Below, piece after piece: positions 34,648-44,027 of a DNA stretch of 64,000 nucleotides. Under the pieces are notes generated by a model that searched no databases, had not been told where the DNA came from, and was given only the letters and a program-made list of their open reading frames with translations. A program made the translations under genes and the position numbers. Position 1 is the stretch's first letter. Each line of letters opens with the position of its first letter. Source of the DNA: Bacteroidia bacterium (GTDB lineage Bacteria > Bacteroidota > Bacteroidia > NS11-12g > UBA9320); assembly GCA_020849295.1 (NCBI GenBank), contig JADLGN010000012.1, positions 30,268-94,267 of the forward strand, given 5' to 3'.

Positions 34648-35361
34648 ATGATAATAAAAAATATTTACTTTCTGATTTTTTTTAATTTAATATTACAAAC
34701 TGCAATTTGTCAAGTTCGTATTATTGATTTACGCCTAAAAGTATTAAGTCCGATACCTAATAGCTATATAAAATCACCAGGGGTTATAGATTTAAAGTTT
34801 AGTATATTTAACAAAGATATTGATTCAATTTATAAGTCAGATACTCTGGTATGTTATTTTACAACAAGTGATTCTCATTTTAAATACAGATATATTTATT
34901 TTTCAAAAAATATTGCTCCGTATGACTCTGAAATATTCATTTCTAAATTACCTTTCAATTCGAAAAAAGATTATAATTATTGGAATGTATCAGCTTCTTG
35001 TCAAGTACATAATAGAAGTAAATTCATTCAAAATGAGACTGTCAGTCAACAAAATGACAATGGCAGTAGTTTTTTTCTTAAACATAGGTCGGCTACAAGT
35101 AATATAAATTCAATAAAAAATGATAATTTTGGTTTATTTCCTAACCCAGCAGATGATAAAGTATATTTTAATTTTAATGAAAATATTAATAAAATAGTTA
35201 TATACGACATTTCTGGAAAAATAGTTAAAGATATTTCAGATAAATCTATTATCAAAAATGGAAATTTTCTAACAAAGGAATTAATTAACGGTCTCTATTA
35301 TTTGAAAATTTTTACTAATAAAAAAATAGCTACTTATAAACTACTTATCAACCATTTATGA
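34648..35361 (+). CDS. Small T9SS cargo protein
   Basis: 237 residues. Signal peptide (M-I-I-K-N-I-Y-F-L-I-F, ending A-I-C-Q), an Ig- or CARDB-like beta region at about 20-140, then a sorting domain (FGLFPNPADDKVYF, IVIYDISGKIVKD, NGLYYLKIFTN). Function unknown. Its last four bases overlap the start of the next gene (ATGA), indicating coupled translation with a related protein. The pair may form one surface structure. Confidence 0.75.
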   Translation: MIIKNIYFLIFFNLILQTAICQVRIIDLRLKVLSPIPNSYIKSPGVIDLKFSIFNKDIDSIYKSDTLVCYFTTSDSHFKYRYIYFSKNIAPYDSEIFISKLPFNSKKDYNYWNVSASCQVHNRSKFIQNETVSQQNDNGSSFFLKHRSATSNINSIKNDNFGLFPNPADDKVYFNFNENINKIVIYDISGKIVKDISDKSIIKNGNFLTKELINGLYYLKIFTNKKIATYKLLINHL

Positions 35362-36059
35362 AAATAATATTTCTTATATTATTTATTATATCATCTTCAA
35401 TCATTACAAAAGGTCAAGCTAGAAGCATTGATTCCGAATTAATTACTATTACTCCCAAACAAGGTGATTCTGTGGTTTCTAGAAAAAATGGAGTTTATAT
35501 AGCAAAATACATTATTAAGAATAACGGACCAGATACTATTACTAATAATGATAAATATTCATTAAAATTGGTTTTTAGTAATGTGAATTATAATTCTTTT
35601 ATAAATTTTTTTAGTAGGAATATTAATCCAGGTTATACTGATACGGTAGATGTTTCATATAAAATGATTTGGGATACTGATGCAAACAACGCCAGTTTTT
35701 GTACAAATTTGACAATATTTAACCCATATTATGATACTATTAAAAACGAAAGTGATATAACAAATAATATAAGTTGTTTAACTGTAAAACACATTTCAAA
35801 ATTGGAAGTAAATGGAATTATCCAATTAAATACTTTAGTTTACCCTAATCCGTTTTATGATTTTATAAATATAAATTTGGGTGAAAGTAAAGCTAATAAC
35901 AGAATCGAATTTTATAATATTTCTGGAATTAAAATTCTTAATTTTGAACTAGAATATTCAAATAATAAAATAGACCTTTCATTTCTACCTTCCGGAATAT
36001 ATTTAATTAAAATTGTTGCCGAAAAATCTTTATTGGTCAAAAAATTAATAAAACTATAA
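35358..36059 (+). CDS. Small T9SS cargo protein, CARDB-like
   Basis: 233 residues. Signal peptide ending T-K-G-Q. Residues about 25-150 resemble a CARDB-type Ig domain (GVYIAKYIIKNNGPDTI, NPGYTDTVDVSY, DITNNISC). The sorting domain (TLVYPNPFYDFINI, SGIYLIKIVAEKS) ends in L-I-K-L. It overlaps the preceding gene by 4 bp and is similar to it in layout, so the pair looks like a duplication. Function unknown. Confidence 0.75.
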   Translation: MKIIFLILFIISSSIITKGQARSIDSELITITPKQGDSVVSRKNGVYIAKYIIKNNGPDTITNNDKYSLKLVFSNVNYNSFINFFSRNINPGYTDTVDVSYKMIWDTDANNASFCTNLTIFNPYYDTIKNESDITNNISCLTVKHISKLEVNGIIQLNTLVYPNPFYDFININLGESKANNRIEFYNISGIKILNFELEYSNNKIDLSFLPSGIYLIKIVAEKSLLVKKLIKL

Positions 36060-36087
36060 AAACATTTTTTAAATTTTATTTATCATT

Positions 36088-36900
36088 TTAAAATCCTACT
36101 ACTAGTTTATAAGAAAATGTGCTGGTATTAGAAAAATTATACTCTGTACGAATCCTTGCAATAGATATTTTTGCAGAAAATCCAATCATAGCTTGTGTGC
36201 CTAATACATTTCCATCTTTTAGAATCACTTTTTCTGTTTTTTCATGAGTGTTTGATAAATATACAAAAGCTCCTGCATAAGGAGATATAAAGGTTTTCTT
36301 TTGCAATTTAATTTCTTTGTTAGCTGCCAAATCATACTATATACTTTTACATTCAAATCATCAGGTCCAAAAATCGAATTATATCTCACACATGCTGTAG
36401 CACTATATTATTTATTAGAAGTATCATTCAAAAAATTGTATTTAATTTGACCACCCAGAAGTCCGTAATTAGATTTGGGGTTTTGAGTAAAATAGATACC
36501 AAAATCTAATTTGCCTGTTAAGCCAATTCTACCGCATAATCTTGAGATAGGCAATCTTTCTCCTTGTTTTAGCCATTGAGTTTAATAAGGATGTGTAAAT
36601 GTATTGTTCCATTAACCATGCGAATCGTCAATTTTTGTTTTCGATTGCATTAGCACAATTTCAAAATGAAATTTTCCCAACGGCTTGGCATCTATTAAAG
36701 GGCGATAGTAAGTTACTAAACCTGTTTCTCTCGTAAACATATGCCAATCGCCTTGAGTATGACTTGATCAATCTGATAAGAACAATCATCAATCATAGGA
36801 TTTACATGCAGTTTTGGATGAGCATTATGCTGTCCGAAACTAAAATTTGATAATAATAAAACAAGGTAAAAACCTGTTTTTTTTTAATCTGATATTTTTT
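36088..36900 (-). pseudogene. Decayed outer-membrane beta-barrel gene
   Basis: Only the last 80 codons (36088-36330) are still open: F-I-S-P-Y-A-G-A-F-V-Y, ending Y-K-L-V-V-G-F. Upstream on the minus strand, sequence in shifting frames reads FYLVLLLSNFSFGQHNAHP (signal peptide), GDWHMFTRETGLVTYYRP, GKLDFGIYFTQNPKSNYGL and FGPDDLNVKVYS, broken by several stops and at least two frameshifts. This is one ancestral outer-membrane protein of about 260 residues with N-terminal Cu/heavy-metal-like H-N-A-H-P. The lesions are too many for sequencing error. Confidence 0.75.
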
Positions 36901-36996
36901 ACTTTTATTGAGGGTGCAAAGTAATTCCCTCAAAAAAATAAAATCGTCTCAATCGTTAAGTTGATACGTTTTTTTTAAATATTTTAATAATTTGCA

Positions 36997-37224
36997 TTAT
37001 TTCTTATGTTTAACTTTTGCTTTGAATGGGCTTGGATGAATTTTTTTTGAGCTGAAGCCAAAAATTTTATATATAGGGTAAAAATTGAGCTTTGCAGTAA
37101 GAAAACTAATTGCTGAGATAATAAGTAACCCATATACACTATTTAAATATCCAATAATGGCTAGCGAAATACTGAGTGTAAACCTGATTAATTTATCGTC
37201 TTGACTAATATTTAACTTAAACAT
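36997..37224 (-). CDS. DUF2892 / YgaP-type small membrane protein
   Basis: 75 residues with two hydrophobic helices (about 14-32 and 33-50) and the family's closing motif N-F-Y-P-I-Y-K-I-F-G, then a basic tail. DUF2892 proteins are inner-membrane hairpins, sometimes fused to rhodanese domains. Here it stands alone. Function unknown. 53 bp downstream of the diacylglycerol-kinase-like gene. Confidence 0.8.
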   Translation of the reverse strand: MFKLNISQDDKLIRFTLSISLAIIGYLNSVYGLLIISAISFLTAKLNFYPIYKIFGFSSKKIHPSPFKAKVKHKK

Positions 37225-37277
37225 ATCTTTTAAAAAATTTATTAAAATAAAATTTTAATATTTTAATATTTAAAAAC

Positions 37278-37625
37278 TTAAAATATTTTTGGCAAAAAAA
37301 TTACAAATCCCGTAAGTAAAGCGCCGGTACTAACTAACAATACTGCCCCAGCCGAAAGGTCTTTGATAACTTTTACTGTTGAATTAAATTCAGGATTTAC
37401 AAAGTCACATAATTTTTCTATTGAAGTATTGATTATTTCAAAACTCCATACTACGGTAATACTTAGAGCTAAAATAGCCCATTCGGTTTTTTCAATTTTA
37501 AGAAAAACAGCCATAACTAATGCAATCAAAGCTATAAAGATTTGAATTTTAAAATTTCGTTGAGTTAAAAACATATATTTTAATCCATCAAAAGCATGAT
37601 TTACTGATTTTATAAATTTTTTCAT
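37278..37625 (-). CDS. Diacylglycerol/undecaprenol kinase family (DgkA-type) membrane protein
   Basis: 115 residues, three transmembrane helices, usual length for the family. Motifs: N-F-K-I-Q-I-F near the first helix, catalytic and metal-binding E-I-I-N-T-S-I-E-K-L-C-D, and V-K-V-I-K-D-L-S-A-G-A-V-L. It should phosphorylate diacylglycerol or undecaprenol with ATP at the inner membrane. The two substrates cannot be told apart by sequence here. Transcribed with the DUF2892 gene. Confidence 0.9.
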   Translation of the reverse strand: MKKFIKSVNHAFDGLKYMFLTQRNFKIQIFIALIALVMAVFLKIEKTEWAILALSITVVWSFEIINTSIEKLCDFVNPEFNSTVKVIKDLSAGAVLLVSTGALLTGFVIFLPKIF

Positions 37626-37728
37626 AAATTCAAAATAAAGAGAAATAGAATTTATAAATCATACTATTGATAAATATTATTTGCCAATACCTCAAATTAT
37701 TTCGAAATTGCATAAAATTTCAAAATAT

Positions 37729-39351
37729 ATGTTACCCAAAACTAAAATTTTCATAACAATTATTTTTTTTACATTGTTACTTGCTTCATGCGAACCCGAA
37801 GAGTTTAAAACAAAAGGTGTTGTTTTGGAAGAATTAAGTCCTGAATATGCAATTCCAATTGTCAATTCCAATCTTTCTTTAGATAATCTTATAAGCAATA
37901 CCAGTACAGGCTTTATAAGAAAACAAAATGACGGATTTCTTTCTATGGTGTACAGAGGTACTATGCAATCTTCAAAAGCAGAAGAAATAATAAATATTGC
38001 AGACCAAAATTATATTAAAAAAGTAAATCTTACATTATCACAAGCAAACGCTTTAAACAATGGACAACAACAGGTAATTGAGTTTCAAACTATACAAGGT
38101 TTTAATGCAGGTGGCAGAGAAATAGATTCAATTTGGCTTAAAGCCGGAACTTACGCCACACAACTTGAAAGTATGATTAAAACAAGTGGAACAATAAATG
38201 TAACAATTGTAGATGCAATAAAAAACAGTACACAATTAATTGCTCAAATTCCATTTAATTATCAAGGTAATTTACCTGTTAATGGAGCACAATATCTTCC
38301 ACTTGTTGGTTTTCATTGGGATATGACAAAGGGTGGACAAGGATATAATGAAATAAGAATAAATTACAGCATAACTTTAAATCCAACTACAGAAACTATA
38401 AATGCAGGCGATGAAATCCAAATAAGCACTGCATTTCAAGGTATAAAATTCAGCCGTTTTTATGGCTATATTGGAAAAATTGATTTATTTGACAATAAAG
38501 ACACTATTGATATGTCAATTTTTGACAATAGCAAAACCGGAAACTTTTCAATTGATGATGCAATAATTAAAATAAAGACCGGTAATTCTTTTGGTGCAGA
38601 AATTACAGGTGGAATTACAAATCTTGAAGGATATACAAAAGGAAGCGGAAATTACACTATTACTAATCCACCCAATCCTTTACCCATAAAAACACCTACA
38701 ATAAGCGAAGCAGGTAAATTTGTTTATGATTCTGCTATTATGAATAAATCAAACTCAAATGTACCACAGGTAATTAATAACAAACCTAAACAAATAATTT
38801 TTCAAGCGTTTATAAAGGTAAACCCGAGTGGAAAACTGCAAAGAAATTTTGTAACAGATAACAGCCAGTTAAAAATAGATATTGAAATAGAACTTCCATT
38901 GTATGGTACAGCACAAAATATGGTGATGGAAGAAGAACAAAAAACTGAACTTGAAATGCCCGAAGACGAAGAAATAGTTGAAAATCTTATGATAAGATTT
39001 ACAGGCAACAATGGGTTCCCTATTGATTTAAGTACTCAGGTTTATTTTGCTGATTCTTTCAATGTAGTTTTTGATTCTCTGTTTAGTAATATTAATTATA
39101 AATTTTTGGAGGCAGCACAAGTTGGGTCAGACGGAAAAGTAACTGTACCAACAAATAAAACAACAGATATAATGTTTGATAAAGAAAGGGCAAAACGGCT
39201 TTCGAAGCTTAGTAAAATAAAAATTAGAGCAGAACTTTCAACATTAAATAACAGCGGGGTTTACCCAAGTGTAAAATTATATTCAAATTATAAGTTGGGT
39301 ATAAAAATTGGAATAAAAACTAAACTAAACTTAAAACTTAAGAATTTATAA
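37729..39351 (+). CDS. Large surface lipoprotein of unknown function
   Basis: 541 residues from ATG 37729; an upstream TTG would add 16 residues before the signal peptide. Lipobox L-L-A-S-C is followed by E-P-E-E, acidic residues right after the Cys of the kind that direct lipoproteins to the cell surface in Bacteroidota. Beta-rich, with a middle domain around GYNEIRINYSITL and a C-terminal domain rich in charged residues (EEEQKTELEMPEDEE). No family recognised. It ends 5 bp before the DUF5723 barrel gene, so the two are likely partners. Confidence 0.75.
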   Translation: MLPKTKIFITIIFFTLLLASCEPEEFKTKGVVLEELSPEYAIPIVNSNLSLDNLISNTSTGFIRKQNDGFLSMVYRGTMQSSKAEEIINIADQNYIKKVNLTLSQANALNNGQQQVIEFQTIQGFNAGGREIDSIWLKAGTYATQLESMIKTSGTINVTIVDAIKNSTQLIAQIPFNYQGNLPVNGAQYLPLVGFHWDMTKGGQGYNEIRINYSITLNPTTETINAGDEIQISTAFQGIKFSRFYGYIGKIDLFDNKDTIDMSIFDNSKTGNFSIDDAIIKIKTGNSFGAEITGGITNLEGYTKGSGNYTITNPPNPLPIKTPTISEAGKFVYDSAIMNKSNSNVPQVINNKPKQIIFQAFIKVNPSGKLQRNFVTDNSQLKIDIEIELPLYGTAQNMVMEEEQKTELEMPEDEEIVENLMIRFTGNNGFPIDLSTQVYFADSFNVVFDSLFSNINYKFLEAAQVGSDGKVTVPTNKTTDIMFDKERAKRLSKLSKIKIRAELSTLNNSGVYPSVKLYSNYKLGIKIGIKTKLNLKLKNL

Positions 39352-39356
39352 ATAAA

Positions 39357-40745
39357 ATGAATAAATATATTATCTCAATTATAATTCTTTTTTCGGCATT
39401 TAATTTATATAGCCAGCATAATCTTACAATGTACAATATGCATACATTGCCTCAAAGGATACATACAAATCCAGCACAAATAATTGATTCGAGAGTATTT
39501 GTAGGAATCCCAGGGCTTACATCTGTTCATATTTTATATGGCAATAATGGCTTTAAAATAAAAAACATGGTAGGAATTGGCGATTCAAATAAACTTTTAA
39601 TAAAACCCTTAGAATTTTATAACTCGCTAAAAAAAGATAATGTAATAAGCTCAAGTGGCAGTATAGATTTATTTTATATGGGAATAAAATTGCGAAAAAG
39701 TTTTTTTACACTTGGTATAAGTGAAAAATTCAAATCTCAAGTTACTTTTCCTAAAGACTTTTTGGGATTATTTATAATAGGTAATGCAGGTGAAAATATT
39801 GGAAAAGACCTTAACTTTAACTTCGGTTATGATATGATGTTATACAATGACATTAGTATTTCAATGTCAAGAGCATTTGCCAAAAATAAGTTAAGGCTTG
39901 GTGCCAAGGTATCATATCTCAACGGAGTTATGAATTTGAATACAGAAAAAAGCGAACTAATATTTAATACTCATCAAGACGATTTTCATTATACTATTAA
40001 TAATAATGTCAAATTTAACGCTTCAAATATTCTTGACACTCTAAACAAAAACTTTGAGTTTAGTGAAAAAGATGCTGACTATAATATTCTTAAATACAAA
40101 AACAAAGGAATGGGCTTTAGTTTTGGTGCTGTTTATACAATAATACCAAAACTTACAGTAAATGCAAGTATTGTAGATGTTGGTTTTATAGATTGGAAAG
40201 ACAATGTTGTCAATTACAGTACAAAGTATCCAAATAAAAGTGTAGAATTTTACGGACTGGACTTAAAAACAATTTTTGATGATTCTACAGATATGAATGA
40301 AACAATAGATAACCTATTAGATACACTTACAGATAAATTTGAAATGAATGAAACTTACAAAGGTTACAGAACAAAATTACCAACTACTTTTTATCTCGGA
40401 GGAAATTTATGGATAACCAAAAGGCATAATTTCGGTATTTTATTTTATGGAAATTATTATCAGAAAAAACTCAATCCTGCCTTAACTTTGTCTTTTAATG
40501 GAAAACTCACCAAAGTATTCGGAATTTCGGCAAGTTATTCAATGATTAACAAAAGTTTTGTAAATGGAGGTTTAGGTTTCACACTCAATGGAGGTCCATT
40601 TCAATTTTATATGGTTTCTGATAACATTATAGGGATGATAAAACTTAGAGATACCAATACTATTGATTTAAGGTTTGGATTAAATTTAACTTTTTTAAGA
40701 AAAGATAAACAAGCAGGCTTATCAGGCAAAGGGGTAAAAAAATAA
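39357..40745 (+). CDS. DUF5723-family outer-membrane beta-barrel
   Basis: 462 residues. Signal peptide ending Y-S-Q. After H-N-L-T-M-Y-N-M-H-T-L-P-Q it has N-P-A, typical of DUF5723 and PorV-like FadL-family barrels. Repeating amphipathic strands follow, such as LFYMGIKLRKSFFTLGI and KTYKG-like loops, ending LRFGLNLTFLR. Position: outer membrane. Family members are uncharacterised; pairing with a surface lipoprotein 5 bp upstream suggests a two-part surface complex. The gene ends one base before the stop of the convergent rhomboid gene. Confidence 0.82.
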   Translation: MNKYIISIIILFSAFNLYSQHNLTMYNMHTLPQRIHTNPAQIIDSRVFVGIPGLTSVHILYGNNGFKIKNMVGIGDSNKLLIKPLEFYNSLKKDNVISSSGSIDLFYMGIKLRKSFFTLGISEKFKSQVTFPKDFLGLFIIGNAGENIGKDLNFNFGYDMMLYNDISISMSRAFAKNKLRLGAKVSYLNGVMNLNTEKSELIFNTHQDDFHYTINNNVKFNASNILDTLNKNFEFSEKDADYNILKYKNKGMGFSFGAVYTIIPKLTVNASIVDVGFIDWKDNVVNYSTKYPNKSVEFYGLDLKTIFDDSTDMNETIDNLLDTLTDKFEMNETYKGYRTKLPTTFYLGGNLWITKRHNFGILFYGNYYQKKLNPALTLSFNGKLTKVFGISASYSMINKSFVNGGLGFTLNGGPFQFYMVSDNIIGMIKLRDTNTIDLRFGLNLTFLRKDKQAGLSGKGVKK

Positions 40746-40746
40746 T

Positions 40747-41355
40747 TTATCTGTTTATAATTTGGTTTACAAAAGATAAAAATAACTGAGGTTGTAATAA
40801 ACCTGTAAAAATAAATCCAAAAATTGCACCATAAAAATGTGCATCATGTCCAATATTATCATTACTGTTTTTTGCCATATATTGTGAATATGCCAAATAC
40901 ATTAAACCATAAATAAATGCAGGGATTGGGATAATTGCAAAAAGTAAAATTTTTTCGGCAGGTGAAATTAAAATAAATGCAAAAACTACCGCAGAAACTG
41001 CACCAGAAGCACCTACAGCATTATACCATGAATTGTTTTTATACTGAAAATAAGTTTTGATATTTGATATAGCAACAGAAAGTATATACAAAACCGGGTA
41101 CATCCAAATTCCACCTGTAATAAAGTGTTTATAAACTTGTTCTATAAATTGTCCAAAAGAATAAAGTACAAACATATTTATCAGCAAATGTGTAAAATCA
41201 GCATGAAGCAAAGCACAGCTAAAAAAACGATACCATTCTCTTTTGTTATAAATATTATAAGGATTAAAAGTTAAATAATTGAATATTTTTTCATTTTGCC
41301 ATGCCCAAAATGATATACCGCATGTTATTATTATTATTAAAACTGTAATATTCAT
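40747..41355 (-). CDS. Rhomboid-family intramembrane serine protease
   Basis: 202 residues, six hydrophobic helices. Catalytic pair visible: S117 in GASGAV and H173 in DAHFYGAIFG. Also H-A-D-F-T-H-L-L-I-N-M in helix 2, the usual oxyanion region. It cuts membrane proteins near the outer face of the inner membrane; substrate unknown. The short N-terminus without extra domains is the bacterial basic form. The stop is 1 bp from that of the convergent DUF5723 gene. Confidence 0.93.
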   Translation of the reverse strand: MNITVLIIIITCGISFWAWQNEKIFNYLTFNPYNIYNKREWYRFFSCALLHADFTHLLINMFVLYSFGQFIEQVYKHFITGGIWMYPVLYILSVAISNIKTYFQYKNNSWYNAVGASGAVSAVVFAFILISPAEKILLFAIIPIPAFIYGLMYLAYSQYMAKNSNDNIGHDAHFYGAIFGFIFTGLLQPQLFLSFVNQIINR

Positions 41356-41409
41356 TTATTAATTTTAAAATACATTTGAAAATTCAAACATAAATCAAAT
41401 ACAAGATTT

Positions 41410-41925
41410 TTGAAAAAAATAGTTTTATTGTCAGACACACATGGTTACATTGATAACAAAATATTAAAATTCTGTATAGATGCTGACGAAATATGGCATG
41501 CCGGCGATTGGGGTCCGGATATAAACCGCACTTTAGAAACATTAAATAAACCTATAAAAGGAGTTTTTGGAAATATAGATGGAACTGAAATAAGAAATAT
41601 TTATCCTGAAACTAAAATTTTCACAATTGAAAATATGAAAATTGCAATGAAACATATTGCAGGTTATCCTGAAAAATATAATATTGAAACAAAAAGTTTG
41701 TTAAAATTAGAAAAACCAGATATTTTTATTTGTGGACATTCGCATATACTTAGGGTTATAAAAGATAAAACTTATAATTGTATTTATATAAATCCGGGGG
41801 CGGCAGGTTTTTATGGATTTCATAATATACGAACTATGATAATTTTTAAATTAGAAAACGGAAGGATTTTTGATATGAATATAGTAGAACTTGGAAAAAG
41901 AACTCAATATGAAAATAAAAAATAA
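41410..41925 (+). CDS. YfcE/MJ0936-type metallophosphoesterase
   Basis: 171 residues, read from TTG 41410; no ATG could give the first strand K-K-I-V-L-L-S-D-T-H-G. All metal-binding blocks are present: SDTHGY, HAGDWG, G-N-I-D-G, CGHSHI, and the closing N-P-G-A-A-G. Predicted cytoplasmic phosphodiesterase of the calcineurin-like family, natural substrate unknown. The TTG start probably lowers expression. The last 17 bases overlap the start of the PorE-like gene. Confidence 0.92.
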   Translation: MKKIVLLSDTHGYIDNKILKFCIDADEIWHAGDWGPDINRTLETLNKPIKGVFGNIDGTEIRNIYPETKIFTIENMKIAMKHIAGYPEKYNIETKSLLKLEKPDIFICGHSHILRVIKDKTYNCIYINPGAAGFYGFHNIRTMIIFKLENGRIFDMNIVELGKRTQYENKK

Positions 41926-43822
41926 ATTATTGCTAATACTACTATTATTGATAAATATTTTCAATTGCGTTTCTCAACCATTACCTGATGGTAAATCGAA
42001 AAATCGCAAAGCTACAGAATTGTTTGATAAGGCTATGGGACAGTATGATTTATTGGAATATGAAAAAGCAATAGATTATTTAAAACAAGCAATAAAAAAA
42101 GACCCTGAATATATTGATGCCTATGATTTATTAGGGCAAGCTTTTATAAAAACCAATAATTTAAATGAAGCAGAAAAAACGTATCTTCAATTATATGAAG
42201 TAAACAACGAATATTGGATTTCGTACTATGAACTTGGAAACATTACTTTTGAAATGTCAAAATACGATTCAGCATTACTTTGGTACAACACGTTTTTAAA
42301 ATATAAAAATTTACCTGAAACTGAAAAACTCGAAGCAGAAAAGCAAATAAAAAGTTGCGATTTTGCTAAAAAAGCTATTAAAAATCCTGTAAAATTTTCT
42401 CCTGTAAATCTTGGAAGTGGAGTAAATTCAGTATTAAGCGAGTATTTTCCAACATTAACTGCCGACGAACAAACTATGTTTTTTACATTTATGGATGCTC
42501 GACGTCAAGAAGATTTTCTTATTTCAAAATTTGCAGATGGCAAATGGCAAGACGCAATAAATATGGGGCAACCAATAAATACTCCAGAAAATGAAGGTGC
42601 TTCATCAATTTCAGCAGATGGGCAATACTTATTTTACACAGCTTGTCAAAATCCACTTAATGTTGGCTCATGCGACTTATGGTTTACCTTTGTAAAAGGC
42701 GATAAATGGCAGCAACCAATACATATGCCTGATAATGTAAATACAAAATACAAAGAAACACAACCATCACTAAGTGCAGATGGCAAAACTCTTTATTTTT
42801 CAAGCAATCGCCCTGGAGGTTATGGAGGAATGGATATTTGGAAAACAACTTTTGAAAATAACTTATGGACAAATCCTGTAAACCTTGGCAACATTATAAA
42901 TACACCATTTGATGACGAATGTCCTTTCATTCATCAAGACGGTGTTACACTTTATTTTGCATCAGATGGGCATCCGGGTATGGGAAACAGAGATTTGTTT
43001 TTTTCAAAACTTAATAATGACGGAACTTGGCAATCACCAGTGAACTTGGGGTATCCGATAAATACCTCTGGTAATGAAGAAGGACTAATAATAAATCGCT
43101 CAGGTACTACAGGCTATTTTTCGAGTGATAAAAAAACAAACCCCGGACATTTGGGCAAAGTTGATATTTATAGTTTTGAAATACCCGACAATATTAAGCC
43201 GGGAATAGCAAGTTATGTAAAAGGAAAAGTATATGATGAAGAAACAAAACAACCTATTCAAACTCTAATAGAACTTACAGACTTGGGTAGTTCAAAAATT
43301 GCAGGATTTTGTAAATCAAATATTCTCACAGGAAGTTTTTTAATAGTAATTCAGGGAAATAAAAATTATGGACTAAATGTGAATGCCCCCGGCTATTTAT
43401 TTTTTTCAGAAAATTTTTCAATTAAAGAAAATCCATCATCAAATCCTTATTTGATTGATGTCCCACTCAAAAAAATAAAATCAGGAAAATCTATACAACT
43501 TTACAACGTGTTTTTTAATGTAAATAAATCTGAGTTAAAGCCTGAATCAAAACCCGAACTTGAAAGGCTTTTAAGTTTGCTTAAACTAAACCCCAAAATA
43601 CGAATTGAAATTGTCGGACATACTGATAATTCAGGCAATGAAACTATTAATCAACCCTTATCTCAAAATAGAGCAAAAGCAGTTTACGACTGGTTAATTG
43701 CTAACGGTATAGATGCTGCAAGAATGACCTACATTGGTTACGGCTCTACTATTCCAATAATGAGTAACGACACCGATGAAGGCAAACGCAAAAACAGGCG
43801 TACTGAAATAAAAATAAAATAA
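41909..43822 (+). CDS. PorE-like protein: TPR, PD40 propeller, regulatory domain, OmpA
   Basis: 637 residues from ATG 41909. A TTG at 41891 is also in frame, but the ATG starts a proper signal peptide (M-K-I-K-N-K-L-L-L-I). Order: TPRs at about 25-140 (YEKAIDYLKQAI), a WD40/PD40 propeller at about 150-425 (DGKTLYFSSNRPGGYGGMD), a carboxypeptidase-regulatory-like fold at about 435-510 (KGKVYDEETKQP) and an OmpA peptidoglycan-binding domain at about 525-637 (VGHTDNSG, N-R-R-T-E). The same architecture occurs in Porphyromonas gingivalis PorE, a T9SS part linking to peptidoglycan. Bacteroidota carry paralogues, so the role is probable, not certain. Confidence 0.78.
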   Translation: MKIKNKLLLILLLLINIFNCVSQPLPDGKSKNRKATELFDKAMGQYDLLEYEKAIDYLKQAIKKDPEYIDAYDLLGQAFIKTNNLNEAEKTYLQLYEVNNEYWISYYELGNITFEMSKYDSALLWYNTFLKYKNLPETEKLEAEKQIKSCDFAKKAIKNPVKFSPVNLGSGVNSVLSEYFPTLTADEQTMFFTFMDARRQEDFLISKFADGKWQDAINMGQPINTPENEGASSISADGQYLFYTACQNPLNVGSCDLWFTFVKGDKWQQPIHMPDNVNTKYKETQPSLSADGKTLYFSSNRPGGYGGMDIWKTTFENNLWTNPVNLGNIINTPFDDECPFIHQDGVTLYFASDGHPGMGNRDLFFSKLNNDGTWQSPVNLGYPINTSGNEEGLIINRSGTTGYFSSDKKTNPGHLGKVDIYSFEIPDNIKPGIASYVKGKVYDEETKQPIQTLIELTDLGSSKIAGFCKSNILTGSFLIVIQGNKNYGLNVNAPGYLFFSENFSIKENPSSNPYLIDVPLKKIKSGKSIQLYNVFFNVNKSELKPESKPELERLLSLLKLNPKIRIEIVGHTDNSGNETINQPLSQNRAKAVYDWLIANGIDAARMTYIGYGSTIPIMSNDTDEGKRKNRRTEIKIK

Positions 43823-43830
43823 AATTCAAT

Positions 43831-43860
43831 TTTGATTTAAACATATTTGTAATAATTTCG
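43831..43860 (+). promoter_or_regulatory. Candidate promoter of the 51-residue membrane protein
   Basis: TTTG at 43831-43834, 18-bp spacer, TAATTTCG at 43853-43860 (one mismatch to TAnnTTTG). Start expected near 43867, 5 bases before the ATG at 43872. It supports the small gene as real. Confidence 0.45.
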
Positions 43861-43871
43861 CAGAACTGATT

Positions 43872-44027
43872 ATGGAAGAAAAAAGAAAATATGTAGGTTT
43901 TTATTGGGCTATGTGCATAGTATCATTTATAGCTTTAATCTTATTATTTATATACTCACCAGGTGGCTTTTGGATGGGATTGCCTACATTTTTTGGCGGT
44001 CTAGCACTTGCTATGGATTGGGTTTAA
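43872..44027 (+). CDS. 51-residue two-helix membrane protein
   Basis: Short gene between the PorE-like gene and a minus-strand gene: M-E-E-K-R-K-Y-V-G-F-Y-W-A, a helix at about 10-28, a Pro-Gly-Gly turn, a second helix at about 33-49, ending A-M-D-W-V. Unrecognised. Evidence that it is real: charged start, two clean hydrophobic stretches, a promoter-like sequence at proper distance, and no other use of this space. It overlaps the stop of the convergent gene by 4 bp. Confidence 0.6.
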   Translation: MEEKRKYVGFYWAMCIVSFIALILLFIYSPGGFWMGLPTFFGGLALAMDWV

